Shown piece by piece: positions 18,326-26,818 of a stretch of DNA of 64,000 nt. How positions within the stretch are numbered: position 1 is the stretch's first letter; each line of letters starts with the position of its first letter. The stretch is from Janthinobacterium violaceinigrum (lineage in GTDB: Bacteria > Pseudomonadota > Gammaproteobacteria > Burkholderiales > Burkholderiaceae_D), in the NCBI RefSeq assembly GCF_009208555.1, contig NZ_WFLI01000011.1, forward strand, positions 111,362 through 175,361, read 5' to 3'. A program made the translations under genes and the position numbers. Below the pieces are notes generated by a model. That model was not told where the DNA came from and ran no database searches. It worked only from the letters and a program-made list of their open reading frames with translations.

Positions 18326-18991
18326 ATGCAAGAACAATTTGTCAGCATCACAGCCGATGAACTTCAAATGGACGGCGTGCTTGAAATGCCCGAACGCCCG
18401 GTCGGCATCGTCCTGTTTGCCCACGGCGCGGGCGCCGATAGCGATTACCTGGGCGCCTCCAGCCACGCCACTTCCCAGGATTTCCTGCGAGCGGGCATCG
18501 CCACCTTGCGCTTCGACCAGGGCGGCGTCGAGCCTGGCGGCGGCAGCAATGGCCACGCGTATTTCGTGCGCAGCGATATCGTGCTGCTGGCGCGCCAGCT
18601 GGAAAAAGCCCTGGGCTGGCTGCAGATGGACCCGTCCACGCGGCGCCTGCCCTGCGGCCTGTATGGCTATGGCACCAGCGCAGCCGTCGTGATGCAACTG
18701 GCGGCCTGGCGCAGCGGGGAAATCGCCGCGCTGGCCGTCTGCGATGGCCAGGTGGAAATGGCCGGCAAGGCGGCGCTTGAAAACGTGCGCGTGCCATCGT
18801 TGCTGATCGTGGGCGGGCGCGACCCCGACGTGGCGGGCCTGAACCGCATGGCGTTCGCCGCCTTGCGCTGCGACAAACAACTGGAACAGATCGCCGCGCC
18901 GGGCGGCCCCGACACGCGGCACCAGGCCGCCCTGCTGGCCACGGACTGGTACACGCGCCATTTCAACGGGCATACCAGCACCACGCAATAG
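18326..18991 (+). CDS. Dienelactone-hydrolase-like alpha/beta hydrolase with altered nucleophile elbow
   Basis: A 221-aa cytoplasmic protein with the DLH-like fold: LFAHGAGADSD oxyanion strand, TLRFDQGGVE, a late acid in GGRDPDV and a possible histidine in PDTRHQA. The nucleophile elbow reads LYGYGTSAAVV, whereas related proteins carry a serine in a GxSTG-type turn; the usual position is a glycine here, and a serine lies two residues on. It may be inactive, or use the shifted serine. GGAGG precedes the ATG. Neighbouring FghA runs toward it on the other strand with 5 bp between stops. Confidence 0.68.
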   Translation: MQEQFVSITADELQMDGVLEMPERPVGIVLFAHGAGADSDYLGASSHATSQDFLRAGIATLRFDQGGVEPGGGSNGHAYFVRSDIVLLARQLEKALGWLQMDPSTRRLPCGLYGYGTSAAVVMQLAAWRSGEIAALAVCDGQVEMAGKAALENVRVPSLLIVGGRDPDVAGLNRMAFAALRCDKQLEQIAAPGGPDTRHQAALLATDWYTRHFNGHTSTTQ

Positions 18992-18996
18992 GGCGG

Positions 18997-19866
18997 TCAG
19001 GCAAGGGCGCGCAGATTCCTCGCATGGAAGCGCACGTGCTCTTCCATGAAGCTGGCGATGAAGTAATAGCCATGGTCATAGCCGGCATGGCGGCGCAGCT
19101 GCAATGGCTGGCCGGCGTCGCGGCACGCCGCCTCGAACACGTCCGGATACAGTTGCTCGGGCAGGAATTTGTCGGCCAGGCCCTGGTCGATCAAGATGCC
19201 TTCGGGAAATAGTGCGGGCTTGTCCTGCCGGCCGCGCATCAGCGCGCTGGCGTCGTATTGCTGCCAGCTGGCCGCGTCGCTGCCCAGGTAGCCCGTGAAC
19301 GCCTTCTTGCCCCATGGACACTGGCTCGGTGCGGCGATGGGCGCGAAGGCCGAGACGGAACGGAACAGTTCCGGGTTGCGCAAGGCCAGCACCAGCGCGC
19401 CGTGGCCGCCCATCGAGTGGCCGAAAATGCCCGTGCGCTGCGCGTCGATGGCCAGTTCCTGCTCCAGCAGGGCGCGCAATTCCAGGATGTAGCTGTACAT
19501 GCGGTAGTGGCTGTTCCATGGCGCCTCGGTGGCGTCCACGTAGAAGCCGGCGCCCATGCCGAAATCCCACGCGTCGCTCTCGCCCGCGATGTTTGCGCCA
19601 CGGGGGCTGGTGTCGGGCGCGATCAGGATCAGGCCTTCCTCGGCCGCCACGCGCTGGGCGCCGCCCTTGATCATGAAAGTTTCTTCCGTGCAGGTCAGGC
19701 CCGCCAGGTAAAACAGGGCGGGGCGTTTGGTGCTGGCCGTGGCGCCTGGCGCCGTGTCCGGAATGAAGGCCGAGAAACGCATGGGCAAGCCGATGGCTTG
19801 CGCATCGTGGCGATAAAAGCGTTGTACGCCGCCAAAACAGGCGTGTTCACTCAACAGTTCCAGCAT
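18997..19866 (-). CDS. fghA: S-formylglutathione hydrolase
   Basis: Hydrolyses S-formylglutathione to formate and glutathione in formaldehyde detoxification. The 289-aa length is normal for the esterase-D family. The N-terminal YLAGLTCTEETFMIKGGAQR, the DTSPRGANIAGE segment, nucleophile GHSMGGHGA (S151) and the late HAGYDHGYYFIASF histidine are all conserved. The start is supported by GAGGAG. The glutathione-dependent formaldehyde dehydrogenase usually next to it is absent here. Formate made by this enzyme is a potential substrate for formate-dehydrogenase-like enzymes, but the one in this window is 38 kb away. Confidence 0.93.
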   Translation of the reverse strand: MLELLSEHACFGGVQRFYRHDAQAIGLPMRFSAFIPDTAPGATASTKRPALFYLAGLTCTEETFMIKGGAQRVAAEEGLILIAPDTSPRGANIAGESDAWDFGMGAGFYVDATEAPWNSHYRMYSYILELRALLEQELAIDAQRTGIFGHSMGGHGALVLALRNPELFRSVSAFAPIAAPSQCPWGKKAFTGYLGSDAASWQQYDASALMRGRQDKPALFPEGILIDQGLADKFLPEQLYPDVFEAACRDAGQPLQLRRHAGYDHGYYFIASFMEEHVRFHARNLRALA

Positions 19867-19922
19867 GAATTCTCCTCGTCAATCCCATAGTATAGCGAGA
19901 GTGACGCCGCGCTGAGCCGGGA

Positions 19923-20786
19923 TCAGTCCAGCATGGCCGTTAATGCAGGCAAGATGTCCTGTGCCGGCGCTTCCGTCTTGAATGCCAGCAAATGGTCGGC
20001 GCGCGTCTTGCCCAGGTTGATGGCGGCCACGGGCTTGCCCGTTTCGGCCGCCATGCGGCACAGGCGAAAGCTGGAATACACCATGACGGACGAGCCGACC
20101 ACCAGCAGGGCGCTGGCGCCGCGCATCTTGTTCTCGGCCTCGGCCGCGCAGGCGGCGGGCACGCCATCGCCGAAAAACACCACGTCGGGCTGCAGGGTAC
20201 CACCGCAGCGGGGACAGGCGGGCACGTGGAAGGCGGCCAGTTGCGACGGCTCCAGCAAGGCATCGCCGTCGGGTGCCGGCGTGGCCGTGGCGCCCAGCAT
20301 CTGCGGATTGTCCCGTTCGAGCTGATCCTGGATCAGGCGGCGCGTGTGGCGGGTGCGGCAATCGAGGCAGACCACGCCATGTATGCTGCCGTGCAGTTCC
20401 GTGACGGCGGCGCTGCCTGCCTGCTGATGCAGGCCATCCACGTTTTGCGTGACCAGGCCGCCGATGCGCTGGCGCTGGCCCAGTTGCGCGATGGCCAGGT
20501 GGCCCGGATTCGGCACGGCGCGCGCCAGGGCCGGCCAGCCCACCATGCTGCGCGCCCAGTAGCGGCGGCGCACGGCTTCCTGGCGGCGAAAATCGGGGCC
20601 TTGCACGGGAGCGTTGCCATGCCGCACGCCTTCCGTGTCGCGGTAAGCCGGAATGCCGGACGCCGTGCTGATGCCGGCGCCCGTCAGCAGCAGCACGTCG
20701 GGATGGCGGTGCAGGAACTGCGCCAGCTGCTTGAGGGCGGGCGTGTCGCTGGCGTGAAGCTGGCTGGCGGTGGGAAAGTTTTGCAT
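19923..20786 (-). CDS. NAD-dependent protein deacylase (sirtuin, SIRT4-like class)
   Basis: Cytoplasmic sirtuin, 287 aa. The Rossmann motif GAGISTASGIPAYR is at residues 36-49, followed by TQNVDGLHQQAGS, the catalytic histidine in ELHGSIHG, a zinc site made of CLDC and CPRCGG, and the NAD-binding VVGSSVMVYSSF. The QNVDGLH type with this spacing resembles the SIRT4/class II group, which removes acetyl or longer acyl groups from lysines. It sits between fghA and lepB on the same strand with gaps of about 50 bp. The start at 20786 gives a normal N-terminus; an upstream RBS is not clear. Confidence 0.9.
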   Translation of the reverse strand: MQNFPTASQLHASDTPALKQLAQFLHRHPDVLLLTGAGISTASGIPAYRDTEGVRHGNAPVQGPDFRRQEAVRRRYWARSMVGWPALARAVPNPGHLAIAQLGQRQRIGGLVTQNVDGLHQQAGSAAVTELHGSIHGVVCLDCRTRHTRRLIQDQLERDNPQMLGATATPAPDGDALLEPSQLAAFHVPACPRCGGTLQPDVVFFGDGVPAACAAEAENKMRGASALLVVGSSVMVYSSFRLCRMAAETGKPVAAINLGKTRADHLLAFKTEAPAQDILPALTAMLD

Positions 20787-20834
20787 GATGCGCCATGCTA
20801 ACCGAAAAGCACGGCACCGTTGCAGGGGAGCTGT

Positions 20835-21506
20835 TTATTCCAGCTTCATGCCGAAACGCTGCAGCCGCGGCTGCCAATGCTCCTCGATGTTGGCCGAGAC
20901 GAGGATGCGTTCGGCCTTGCCGATCAGCAGATTGCGGGGCACAAAGCCGAAATAGCGCGAGTCGGCGCTGTTGTCGCGGTTATCGCCCAGCATGAGGAAA
21001 TGGTCGGCCGGCACCGTCACGGGAGCAAAGCTGCGCGCGGCGCCTGCGATCTGCGGCAAGACCTGGATGCGGTGCTGTTCGGTCTGGTTGCGCTCGCGGA
21101 TGCGCCGGGCCGTCAGCTGGCCTACGTGGGCGATGGTTTCAGGCGCCGTATCGAGCGCCGTGTATTGGGCGGGCTGGCCGTTGATGACCAGCTGTTCCTC
21201 GCGCATTTCCACCGTGTCGCCGGGCAGGGCGATGATGCGCTTGATCAGCCGCGTGCCGTCTTTCGGCGAGGAAAAGGTGACGATGTCGCCTCGCTGCGGT
21301 TCGCCCAGGCGCTGCAGCACGATGTCGGTCAGCGGCACTTTCAGGTTGAAGGCCAGGCGGTTGACGAAGACCACGTCGCCTTCGAGCAGGTTGGGGCGCA
21401 TGGATGCCGAGGGAATGGGATTCCAGTCCGCCACGGCCGTGCGGAACACGCCGAACAGCAGGAGAAACATCAAAAAACCTTTGTTTGCGCGCATCCATGT
21501 GCTCAT
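20835..21506 (-). CDS. lepB: Signal peptidase I
   Basis: Membrane serine-lysine peptidase, 223 aa, that removes signal peptides from exported proteins. One N-terminal membrane helix (about 9-25) is followed by the catalytic box PSASMRPNLLEGD (S35) and the lysine box GTRLIKRIIALPGD (K89); the GDNRDNSADSRYFG box completes the fold. E. coli LepB is about 100 residues longer with two helices, so this is a shorter version and may be a second, accessory copy; the usual lepA-lepB-rnc context is missing. The start at 21506 is the Met just before the anchor. The frame upstream is not convincing as coding. Confidence 0.87.
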   Translation of the reverse strand: MSTWMRANKGFLMFLLLFGVFRTAVADWNPIPSASMRPNLLEGDVVFVNRLAFNLKVPLTDIVLQRLGEPQRGDIVTFSSPKDGTRLIKRIIALPGDTVEMREEQLVINGQPAQYTALDTAPETIAHVGQLTARRIRERNQTEQHRIQVLPQIAGAARSFAPVTVPADHFLMLGDNRDNSADSRYFGFVPRNLLIGKAERILVSANIEEHWQPRLQRFGMKLE

Positions 21507-21696
21507 AGCGGTTCTTTCGCCGGGCGGTACCCGTGATGGTGAAGGGAGGCGCCATTGCCGCTGGCGCCCTATCACGATGCACGGCAAGACTGAAGCGAGT
21601 CTTAAATGAGGGCAACGGGGAGGCCCATGCGCAGGCAAATGGCAGCGACGGCGTGCGCGATGGCGTGCCGCTGTTGCGTGCACGCATCATCCTGTC

Positions 21697-21942
21697 CTAG
21701 CGATGCTGGCACGGTGTATGCGTGTCGTCGTTGCCATTTGGCAGGCGCTTGCTGTGCATGTCATCCCACAGCTCGCCGAGCGCCATCAGCAGGCCGCCGG
21801 CCACGAAGGGGATCGCCACCAGCCATGGAATGGTGTCGAGCCAGGGACCGAGCAGGATGGCCGAGGCCACGGCGATGACGATGGCGCTGTACCAGAAGCG
21901 GCGCGGATGCTGGAGCGTGAACAGGTAGTGAAGGTCGTTCAT
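21697..21942 (-). CDS. Small two-helix membrane protein
   Basis: An 81-aa protein with two hydrophobic segments (about 16-31 and 36-52) separated by a short proline turn, and a hydrophilic His/Asn-rich tail. GGAGG lies 5 bases before the ATG at 21942, strong evidence that it is translated. Its ATG overlaps the stop of the upstream small gene (ATGA), so the two are coupled. I do not recognise the family; the WYSAIVIAV and LMALGELWDDMHSK parts give no functional clue. The following 190 bp up to lepB hold nothing I recognise. Confidence 0.62.
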   Translation of the reverse strand: MNDLHYLFTLQHPRRFWYSAIVIAVASAILLGPWLDTIPWLVAIPFVAGGLLMALGELWDDMHSKRLPNGNDDTHTPCQHR

Positions 21943-22190
21943 AAATCCTCCTTGGTGAGTATGCGGAACAGCCGGGCGGCCAGAATGCTGCTGACGGCGA
22001 TGACGATGCAGCCGTCCAGGAAAAACAGCACCTTGCCAACTAGGTGCATGCCCTGTATGAGGTAGGTGGGCAGTTCCCGCGCTTCCGCCCACTGTGTCAT
22101 GCGTGCCAGCACGATGGCGGCGGCAAAGATAACGACGGCCAATGCCAGCACCAGCAGCACGTGTTCGAACAGGCGTAGCCGCAATTTCAT
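21939..22190 (-). CDS. Small two-helix membrane protein, partner of the next gene
   Basis: An 83-aa protein starting MKLRLRLFEHVL with two predicted membrane helices (about 9-28 and 46-70) joined by an amphipathic ARMTQWAEARELPTYLIQG segment. It is read first in a two-gene unit; its TGA overlaps the ATG of the 81-aa membrane protein. Both being tiny, bitopic or hairpin membrane proteins suggests a complex. I do not recognise a family. A longer upstream extension is open but lacks protein character. No signal peptide cleavage site is apparent. Confidence 0.6.
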   Translation of the reverse strand: MKLRLRLFEHVLLVLALAVVIFAAAIVLARMTQWAEARELPTYLIQGMHLVGKVLFFLDGCIVIAVSSILAARLFRILTKEDL

Positions 22191-22316
22191 GTTGGATGTG
22201 TCAAGGTGTGGAAGATTCCTGGACCTTGACGTTATCAGTCCAATATCACGCTGCTTTGCGTTGTGACAAAGTCGCAAGCGATAGCCTGAAAACTGCGTTG
22301 ACGCCGGAACATGCGG

Positions 22317-23891
22317 CTATTGGAACGCCTTGATGACGGCGTCCAGCTTGACCTTCAGCGACTTGTCGTGCGCGTGGATGGGCGGCACTTCGCGTGGCAC
22401 GCCCAGCAGCTGGTAGACGGCGGTCTGCGCCGCGCGCACCGAGTATTCCACGGTGAACACGACATCGTCGGCGATTTCCACGAACTGGCTGACGAAGGCC
22501 AGGTTGACGGAGCCGGCCGGCACGGGCAGGGGACGGTCGCCTTTCGCGCGGGGCATGAACATGCTGGTGATGTAAGGCATGCGGCAGGGAATGCAGTTGG
22601 CCGTGGCCATGATGTCGAGGTCGAAGTTCAGGTGGCCGCACAGCTCGCGCAGGATGTCTGCGCCGCTGCAGTCGGACATGGGCTTGGCGACGAAGTTGCC
22701 GATGCGGTCAGGGTGCAGCGCATAGCCCCAGAACACGTGCACGCCCGCGGGCTGGCCGGCGAAGTGGGGCTGGTGCGCCAGCACGATGGACATGAGCCAG
22801 TTGCTGTCCTTGAAAGTGACGAGGCCGCCCGTGCCCGCGCTGTTGCCCGTAAATTGCTCCATCCGCTCGAAGAAGGCGCCGTCCTTCAGGGTGACCGTGT
22901 ACGAGGCCCAGTACGATTCGGGGATGCTGCTGTTGAAGGCGGCCGGACGGCCCAGTGCCGGCCGGCCCTCGGCCAGCTTTTCCCACAGGCGCCAGCCTTG
23001 GCTGTCGTTCTTCGTGCGCCGGGCCGGGGCGACGTGCATGCTGCCATAGCTCGAGGCATCCGTCATCGAGGCGTTCTGGAAAAAGACCAGGTCGCTGTCG
23101 GCGACAGGAATCACGTCGGCCAGGCCGCGGCGCTGGCAGGCGATGGCGGTGGCGCTCAGGCGGCCGTCGCATTCCTGTACGGCGATATCGGTCACCGTGC
23201 AATCCATGATCAGGTTCACGCCCTGCTCCTGCAGCCACGCGACCAGCGGGCGCACCAGCGAATCGTACTGGTTGTAGACGGTGCGCTTGACGCCGGCCAG
23301 GGTGTCGATGCGCGAAAACTCCAGCATGAAGCGGTGCAGGTAGCGCTTGAACTCGACGGCGCTGTGCCAGGGCTGGAAGGCAAACGTGGTGGCCCACATA
23401 TACCAGAACGGGGTGTCGAAGAATGCGGGCGAGAGCCAGTCCGTGATGGCGCTGCTGCCCAGCGTGTCTTCGTCCGCTTCCGCCAGTTTCAGCAACTCCA
23501 GCCTGTCCTGCATGGAAAAGCCCATGCTGCTGACATCGACCTTGAAACGGTTGCGGTCGACCAGGCGCGCGCGCGAGTGGGGCAGGTGCCGTTCATTGAA
23601 GGCGATGGTTTCGTCGTAGACGCTCTGGCCCGCATGCTCGAGCGAGGGGATGCTCTTGAACAAGTCCCACGTGCATTCGTAGTTGTCGGTGGTCAGCATG
23701 CGCCCGCCGCGCAAGGTGTAGCCATCGTCGGCATTGCCGCCGCCATCGAGGCTGCCGCCGGTCACGGGCGAGGCTTCGAAGATGGTGATGTTGCTGCCTT
23801 GCATACCCCCGTCGCGTATCATGAACGCGGCCGCGGCCAGCGCGCCGATGCCGCCGCCGACGAGGTAGGCTTTTTTGTCTGTAGTGCGCAT
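22317..23891 (-). CDS. ohyA: Oleate hydratase
   Basis: FAD-dependent hydratase (524 aa) adding water to the cis-9 double bond of oleate to give 10-hydroxystearate. The N-terminal FAD motif is GGGIGALAAAAF; diagnostic stretches of the MCRA family follow: GGSLDGGG, GGRMLTTDNYECTWDLF, FWYMWATTFAFQPWHSA and the C-terminal CRMPYITSMFMPR. Length agrees with family A enzymes. The start at 23891 follows a GGGA site. Such enzymes detoxify host or environmental unsaturated fatty acids; it stands alone here, with no fatty-acid regulator adjacent. Confidence 0.92.
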   Translation of the reverse strand: MRTTDKKAYLVGGGIGALAAAAFMIRDGGMQGSNITIFEASPVTGGSLDGGGNADDGYTLRGGRMLTTDNYECTWDLFKSIPSLEHAGQSVYDETIAFNERHLPHSRARLVDRNRFKVDVSSMGFSMQDRLELLKLAEADEDTLGSSAITDWLSPAFFDTPFWYMWATTFAFQPWHSAVEFKRYLHRFMLEFSRIDTLAGVKRTVYNQYDSLVRPLVAWLQEQGVNLIMDCTVTDIAVQECDGRLSATAIACQRRGLADVIPVADSDLVFFQNASMTDASSYGSMHVAPARRTKNDSQGWRLWEKLAEGRPALGRPAAFNSSIPESYWASYTVTLKDGAFFERMEQFTGNSAGTGGLVTFKDSNWLMSIVLAHQPHFAGQPAGVHVFWGYALHPDRIGNFVAKPMSDCSGADILRELCGHLNFDLDIMATANCIPCRMPYITSMFMPRAKGDRPLPVPAGSVNLAFVSQFVEIADDVVFTVEYSVRAAQTAVYQLLGVPREVPPIHAHDKSLKVKLDAVIKAFQ

Positions 23892-24023
23892 GGTGTTCCC
23901 TGAGTGTGAGTGCATCCGCGTGCGCGAAAAGCGGGCAGGCGGCATGGCCGGTGCCGCGCCATATTTGCCTATTTTACAACATCAGGGGAGGGGAGTCCGT
24001 TCGATCGAGCAATTGCTCGGTTT

Positions 24024-24566
24024 TTAGCGGGTGCCGGCGTCGTCCTTGCGCCGTTCAAAGTACAGCAAATCCGACCACGCATCCTGGAAGAACATGGCTT
24101 TTTCCGAGCGGCCATACTGGTGAAAGCCGTTGCGCTGCATGACGGCGACCGAGCCCAGGTTTTGCGGCCGCGCCGTCGCTTCCAGGCGCCACAGGTCCAG
24201 TGGACCGAACGCTTCTTCCAGCAGCAGAGCGACCACGCGCGTGGCGTAGCCGCGTCCACCGAACCGTTCGCCGATGCGATAGCCGAGTACTGCCTTGTTG
24301 AAGTACGGGCGCGTGACGGCCGTCAGGTTGACCCTGCCGATGATCTGCCCGTCCAGCTTGGCGAGGTACTGGTAAGCCTGGTCTTGCTGGCGCTCGCGCT
24401 GCGCCTGCTCGATGGCGGCGGCGATGGCTTCCTTTCCGTAATAGGACGGTGCGCGCGCCGTGACCCAGTTTTCAAAATAGGCGCGGTTTTCCAGTTCGAA
24501 GGCCAGCAAGGCGGGCAGGTCGGCGCTGGAGGGGGGAAGCAGCTGAAGGCGTGTCAGGTCTGGCAT
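24024..24566 (-). CDS. GNAT acetyltransferase, RimJ/RimL type
   Basis: A 180-aa N-acetyltransferase of the RimJ/RimL/Acetyltransf_3 type that transfers acetyl from acetyl-CoA, typically to a protein N-terminus or a small amine. The acetyl-CoA-binding loop is RFGGRGYATR near residue 102, preceded by the beta-strand AVLGYRIGE; RLEATARPQNLGSVAVMQRNGF is the family's C-terminal signature. No partner gene. Target unknown. It lies upstream of ohyA on the same strand with a 132-bp gap. Confidence 0.85.
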   Translation of the reverse strand: MPDLTRLQLLPPSSADLPALLAFELENRAYFENWVTARAPSYYGKEAIAAAIEQAQRERQQDQAYQYLAKLDGQIIGRVNLTAVTRPYFNKAVLGYRIGERFGGRGYATRVVALLLEEAFGPLDLWRLEATARPQNLGSVAVMQRNGFHQYGRSEKAMFFQDAWSDLLYFERRKDDAGTR

Positions 24567-24647
24567 GGGATCGTGTGGGAAAGCGATGCGCCATTATAAT
24601 CAGCTTGCGCATTTTGCCGCACATGCATGAATTCATGAAGGAGCAGC

Positions 24648-25040
24648 ATGCTGTCCCATATTTGCCTCGGCACCAACGACTTTCCCCGCGCTTACGCGTT
24701 CTACACGGCCCTGCTGGGAGAGCTGGGCTTGATCGAAAAATTCCATGACCGGGACAAGCCCTGGGCGGGCTGGATGGCGCAGGATGCGCCGCGGCCCCTG
24801 TTCGTGCTGACGGCGCCGCACGACGGCTTGCCGGCCGCTCCCGGCAATGGCCAGATGACGGCCTTGCTGGCGGCCAGCCGCGCGCAGGTGGACCGCTGCC
24901 ACCAGGCCGCGCTGGCGCTGGGCGCCGTGTGCGAAGGGCCGCCCGGCCTGCGGCCCCATTACCACGCCCATTACTATGGCGCCTACTTCCGCGACCTCGA
25001 TGGCAACAAGCTGTGCGTGTGCTGCCACGCGGGGGAATAA
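24648..25040 (+). CDS. VOC-family (glyoxalase-like) protein
   Basis: A 130-aa vicinal-oxygen-chelate protein with one beta-alpha-beta-beta-beta unit at each end: HICLGTNDFPRAYAFYTALL at the N-terminus and GAYFRDLDGNKLCVCCH at the C-terminus. The metal ligands would be H4 in the first and D/N-rich DLDGNK in the second part. Such singles are often glyoxalase-like isomerases or antibiotic-binding proteins; nothing here identifies the substrate. AAGGAGCAGC precedes the ATG at 24648. It converges with the DinB gene, stops one base apart. Confidence 0.84.
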   Translation: MLSHICLGTNDFPRAYAFYTALLGELGLIEKFHDRDKPWAGWMAQDAPRPLFVLTAPHDGLPAAPGNGQMTALLAASRAQVDRCHQAALALGAVCEGPPGLRPHYHAHYYGAYFRDLDGNKLCVCCHAGE

Positions 25041-25041
25041 G

Positions 25042-25626
25042 TCAGCGCGGCCCCCACACGTCGGCTTCCGTCCAGCCCAGTTCCGCAAAATCCTGCGCCC
25101 GCTCGTCCGCTTCGCCGGCGCAATAGAATTCATCGAGCTGGGGCGGCGCGATGCGCGTGCCGGCCAGCATGGCGTGCACCTGCCCCCGGTGGTGGATCTG
25201 GTGCTGGAACACATGCGCGAGCATGCGCAGGCGCGTCTCCACTTGCGGCGTGTCGCGCAGTATCGTCACGGGCCGCGCCAGGTCCGCGTCGCACAGGCTG
25301 CGGCAATGGGCGATCAGGCGCAGGTCCGACGCGCGCTGCGCCGCCTGCAGCGCGGCGCAATCGCTAAACGGTTCGTCCTGTTCGAAGAATACATAGCAGT
25401 CGGCATGGGGCGCCTCGCCGCGCAGCTCGCGTTCCAGTGCGTCGAGATAAAACCAGTCGCACGTCAGGATGTGGTTCAGGGTGAACTGGATGGTGGGAAA
25501 AAAGCTGACGCGCGTGGCCTGGAACTCGGCCTGGGTCAGCTGGGCGCATGCCTTCAGCAGGCGGTGGTTGGCCCAGGCGTTGTTATACGCCTGGCTGGTG
25601 ACGTACTGGGCCAGCATATTGTTCAT
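25042..25626 (-). CDS. DinB-family putative metal-dependent protein
   Basis: A 194-aa four-helix-bundle protein of the DinB/YfiT superfamily. The three metal-ligand histidines typical of the fold can be seen in LNHILTCDWFYLDAL (helix 2) and HVFQHQIHHRGQVHAML (helix 4). Family members include bacillithiol or mycothiol transferases and many uncharacterised proteins. The N-terminal YVTSQAYNNAWANHRLL fits this family. Function unknown. It ends two bases from the convergent VOC gene; no operon partner. Confidence 0.85.
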   Translation of the reverse strand: MNNMLAQYVTSQAYNNAWANHRLLKACAQLTQAEFQATRVSFFPTIQFTLNHILTCDWFYLDALERELRGEAPHADCYVFFEQDEPFSDCAALQAAQRASDLRLIAHCRSLCDADLARPVTILRDTPQVETRLRMLAHVFQHQIHHRGQVHAMLAGTRIAPPQLDEFYCAGEADERAQDFAELGWTEADVWGPR

Positions 25627-25762
25627 GATTTGCCTTGCAAAGCAGGGGAAGCTGCGGGAGTGCTACTGTAGCAGCTTGCGGCGGCTGGACAAGGCGGGCC
25701 ACGCCCGCCGCACCGGCGTTGCCGTCATCAAGTAAAATCGCGGCGCGGATGTCGCGATAGTG

Positions 25763-26779
25763 ATGCATATGGGGCTGGATAGCAAAATGGGTTGGATAGG
25801 AAAATTACTGAACGGCGGCGATGAAAAAAGCAAGCCTGCGTCCGTCACGGCAGCGGCGGCGCCCGAGATGACGGGGCCGCCAGCGACCATCGCCGAGATC
25901 GATGCCATCTATTACCGCTGGCTGGCGGCCGCAGGGTCGGCGCAGGCGTCAAAGCAGTCCGAACAGCAAATCCTGGACGAATTGACGCGGCTGGCCCGTG
26001 AACCGATCGCCGGCGCTGCGCTGGTGCCGCGCATTCCCGCCATCATTCCGCAGTTGATGCGGACCTTGCAAAATGAAAACATGAGCGCGGCCGAGCTGTC
26101 GCGCCAGCTGGCCCAGGACGTGCTGCTGGTCGCCGAGGTGTTCCGCGAAGCGAACCGGCCCTGCTACCATTCGCGCTACAACGCCAGCCCGTCGATCAAC
26201 AACATGGAAGGCGCCATCATGCTGCTGGGGCAAAACGGCATGCGCATGCTGCTGGCCCGTGTCGCCTTCCGTCCCATCGTCAGCATGCAAAGCGGCGGGC
26301 TGACCATCCGCACGGCGCCGCTGATCTGGCGCCAGTCCGAGAAATGCGCGCTGGCGGCCAACCTGCTCGCGCCTGCGCTGCAGGCAAACGCCTTCGACGC
26401 CTATCTGGCGGGGCTGATGGCCAATGTCGGCCTGGTAGTGGCGTTCCGGCTGATCGACCAGATGCATGCGCCCGACGCGTTTCCTCAATCGGACGCCTTC
26501 ATCGCCCAGGTATTTGCGCAAGCGCGCATCTTGTCCGTAAAGATCGCCGAATTGTGGGAGTTCCCCGAGTCCGTGACCCACGCGATCGGGCAGGCCGGTG
26601 CCGAGGCCCACGCCGACGCCGATCCGCAGGCGCAAGCGCTGGCGCAGGGCGACCGCTTGAGCAAGCTGCGCATGCTGGTCGACACGGGCCGCTTTCCTGC
26701 CGACGATCCCTTCGTGATGGCCGGACTCGGCAAGGCTGACTTGCAGGTGTTCGACAAACTGGCCGACGACGAGGAGTGA
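25763..26779 (+). CDS. HDOD-domain signalling protein
   Basis: A 338-aa protein whose region from about residue 75 to 285 is an HDOD domain, a catalytically dead relative of HD phosphohydrolases used in c-di-GMP and two-component signalling. Visible hallmarks are IPAIIPQLMRTLQNENMSAAELSRQLAQDVLLVAEV, the NMEGAIMLLGQNGMRMLL segment and LAGLMANVGLVVAFR. No output domain is fused. The start is uncertain: ATG at 25763, 25769 and 25787 are all in frame and none has a strong ribosome site; MGWIGKLL at 25787 looks like a natural N-terminus. Confidence 0.82.
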   Translation: MHMGLDSKMGWIGKLLNGGDEKSKPASVTAAAAPEMTGPPATIAEIDAIYYRWLAAAGSAQASKQSEQQILDELTRLAREPIAGAALVPRIPAIIPQLMRTLQNENMSAAELSRQLAQDVLLVAEVFREANRPCYHSRYNASPSINNMEGAIMLLGQNGMRMLLARVAFRPIVSMQSGGLTIRTAPLIWRQSEKCALAANLLAPALQANAFDAYLAGLMANVGLVVAFRLIDQMHAPDAFPQSDAFIAQVFAQARILSVKIAELWEFPESVTHAIGQAGAEAHADADPQAQALAQGDRLSKLRMLVDTGRFPADDPFVMAGLGKADLQVFDKLADDEE

Positions 26780-26818
26780 CGGCCGCAGGCCGCTCAAGCC
26801 TCGCGCCGATCGTGTCAC

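Noticed and set aside
24005..24018. CGAGCAATTGCTCG palindrome followed by GTTTTTAG, looks like a terminator
   Set aside because: The T-run is on the plus strand but no plus-strand gene ends there; the adjacent genes run on the minus strand, so it is not placed to terminate them.
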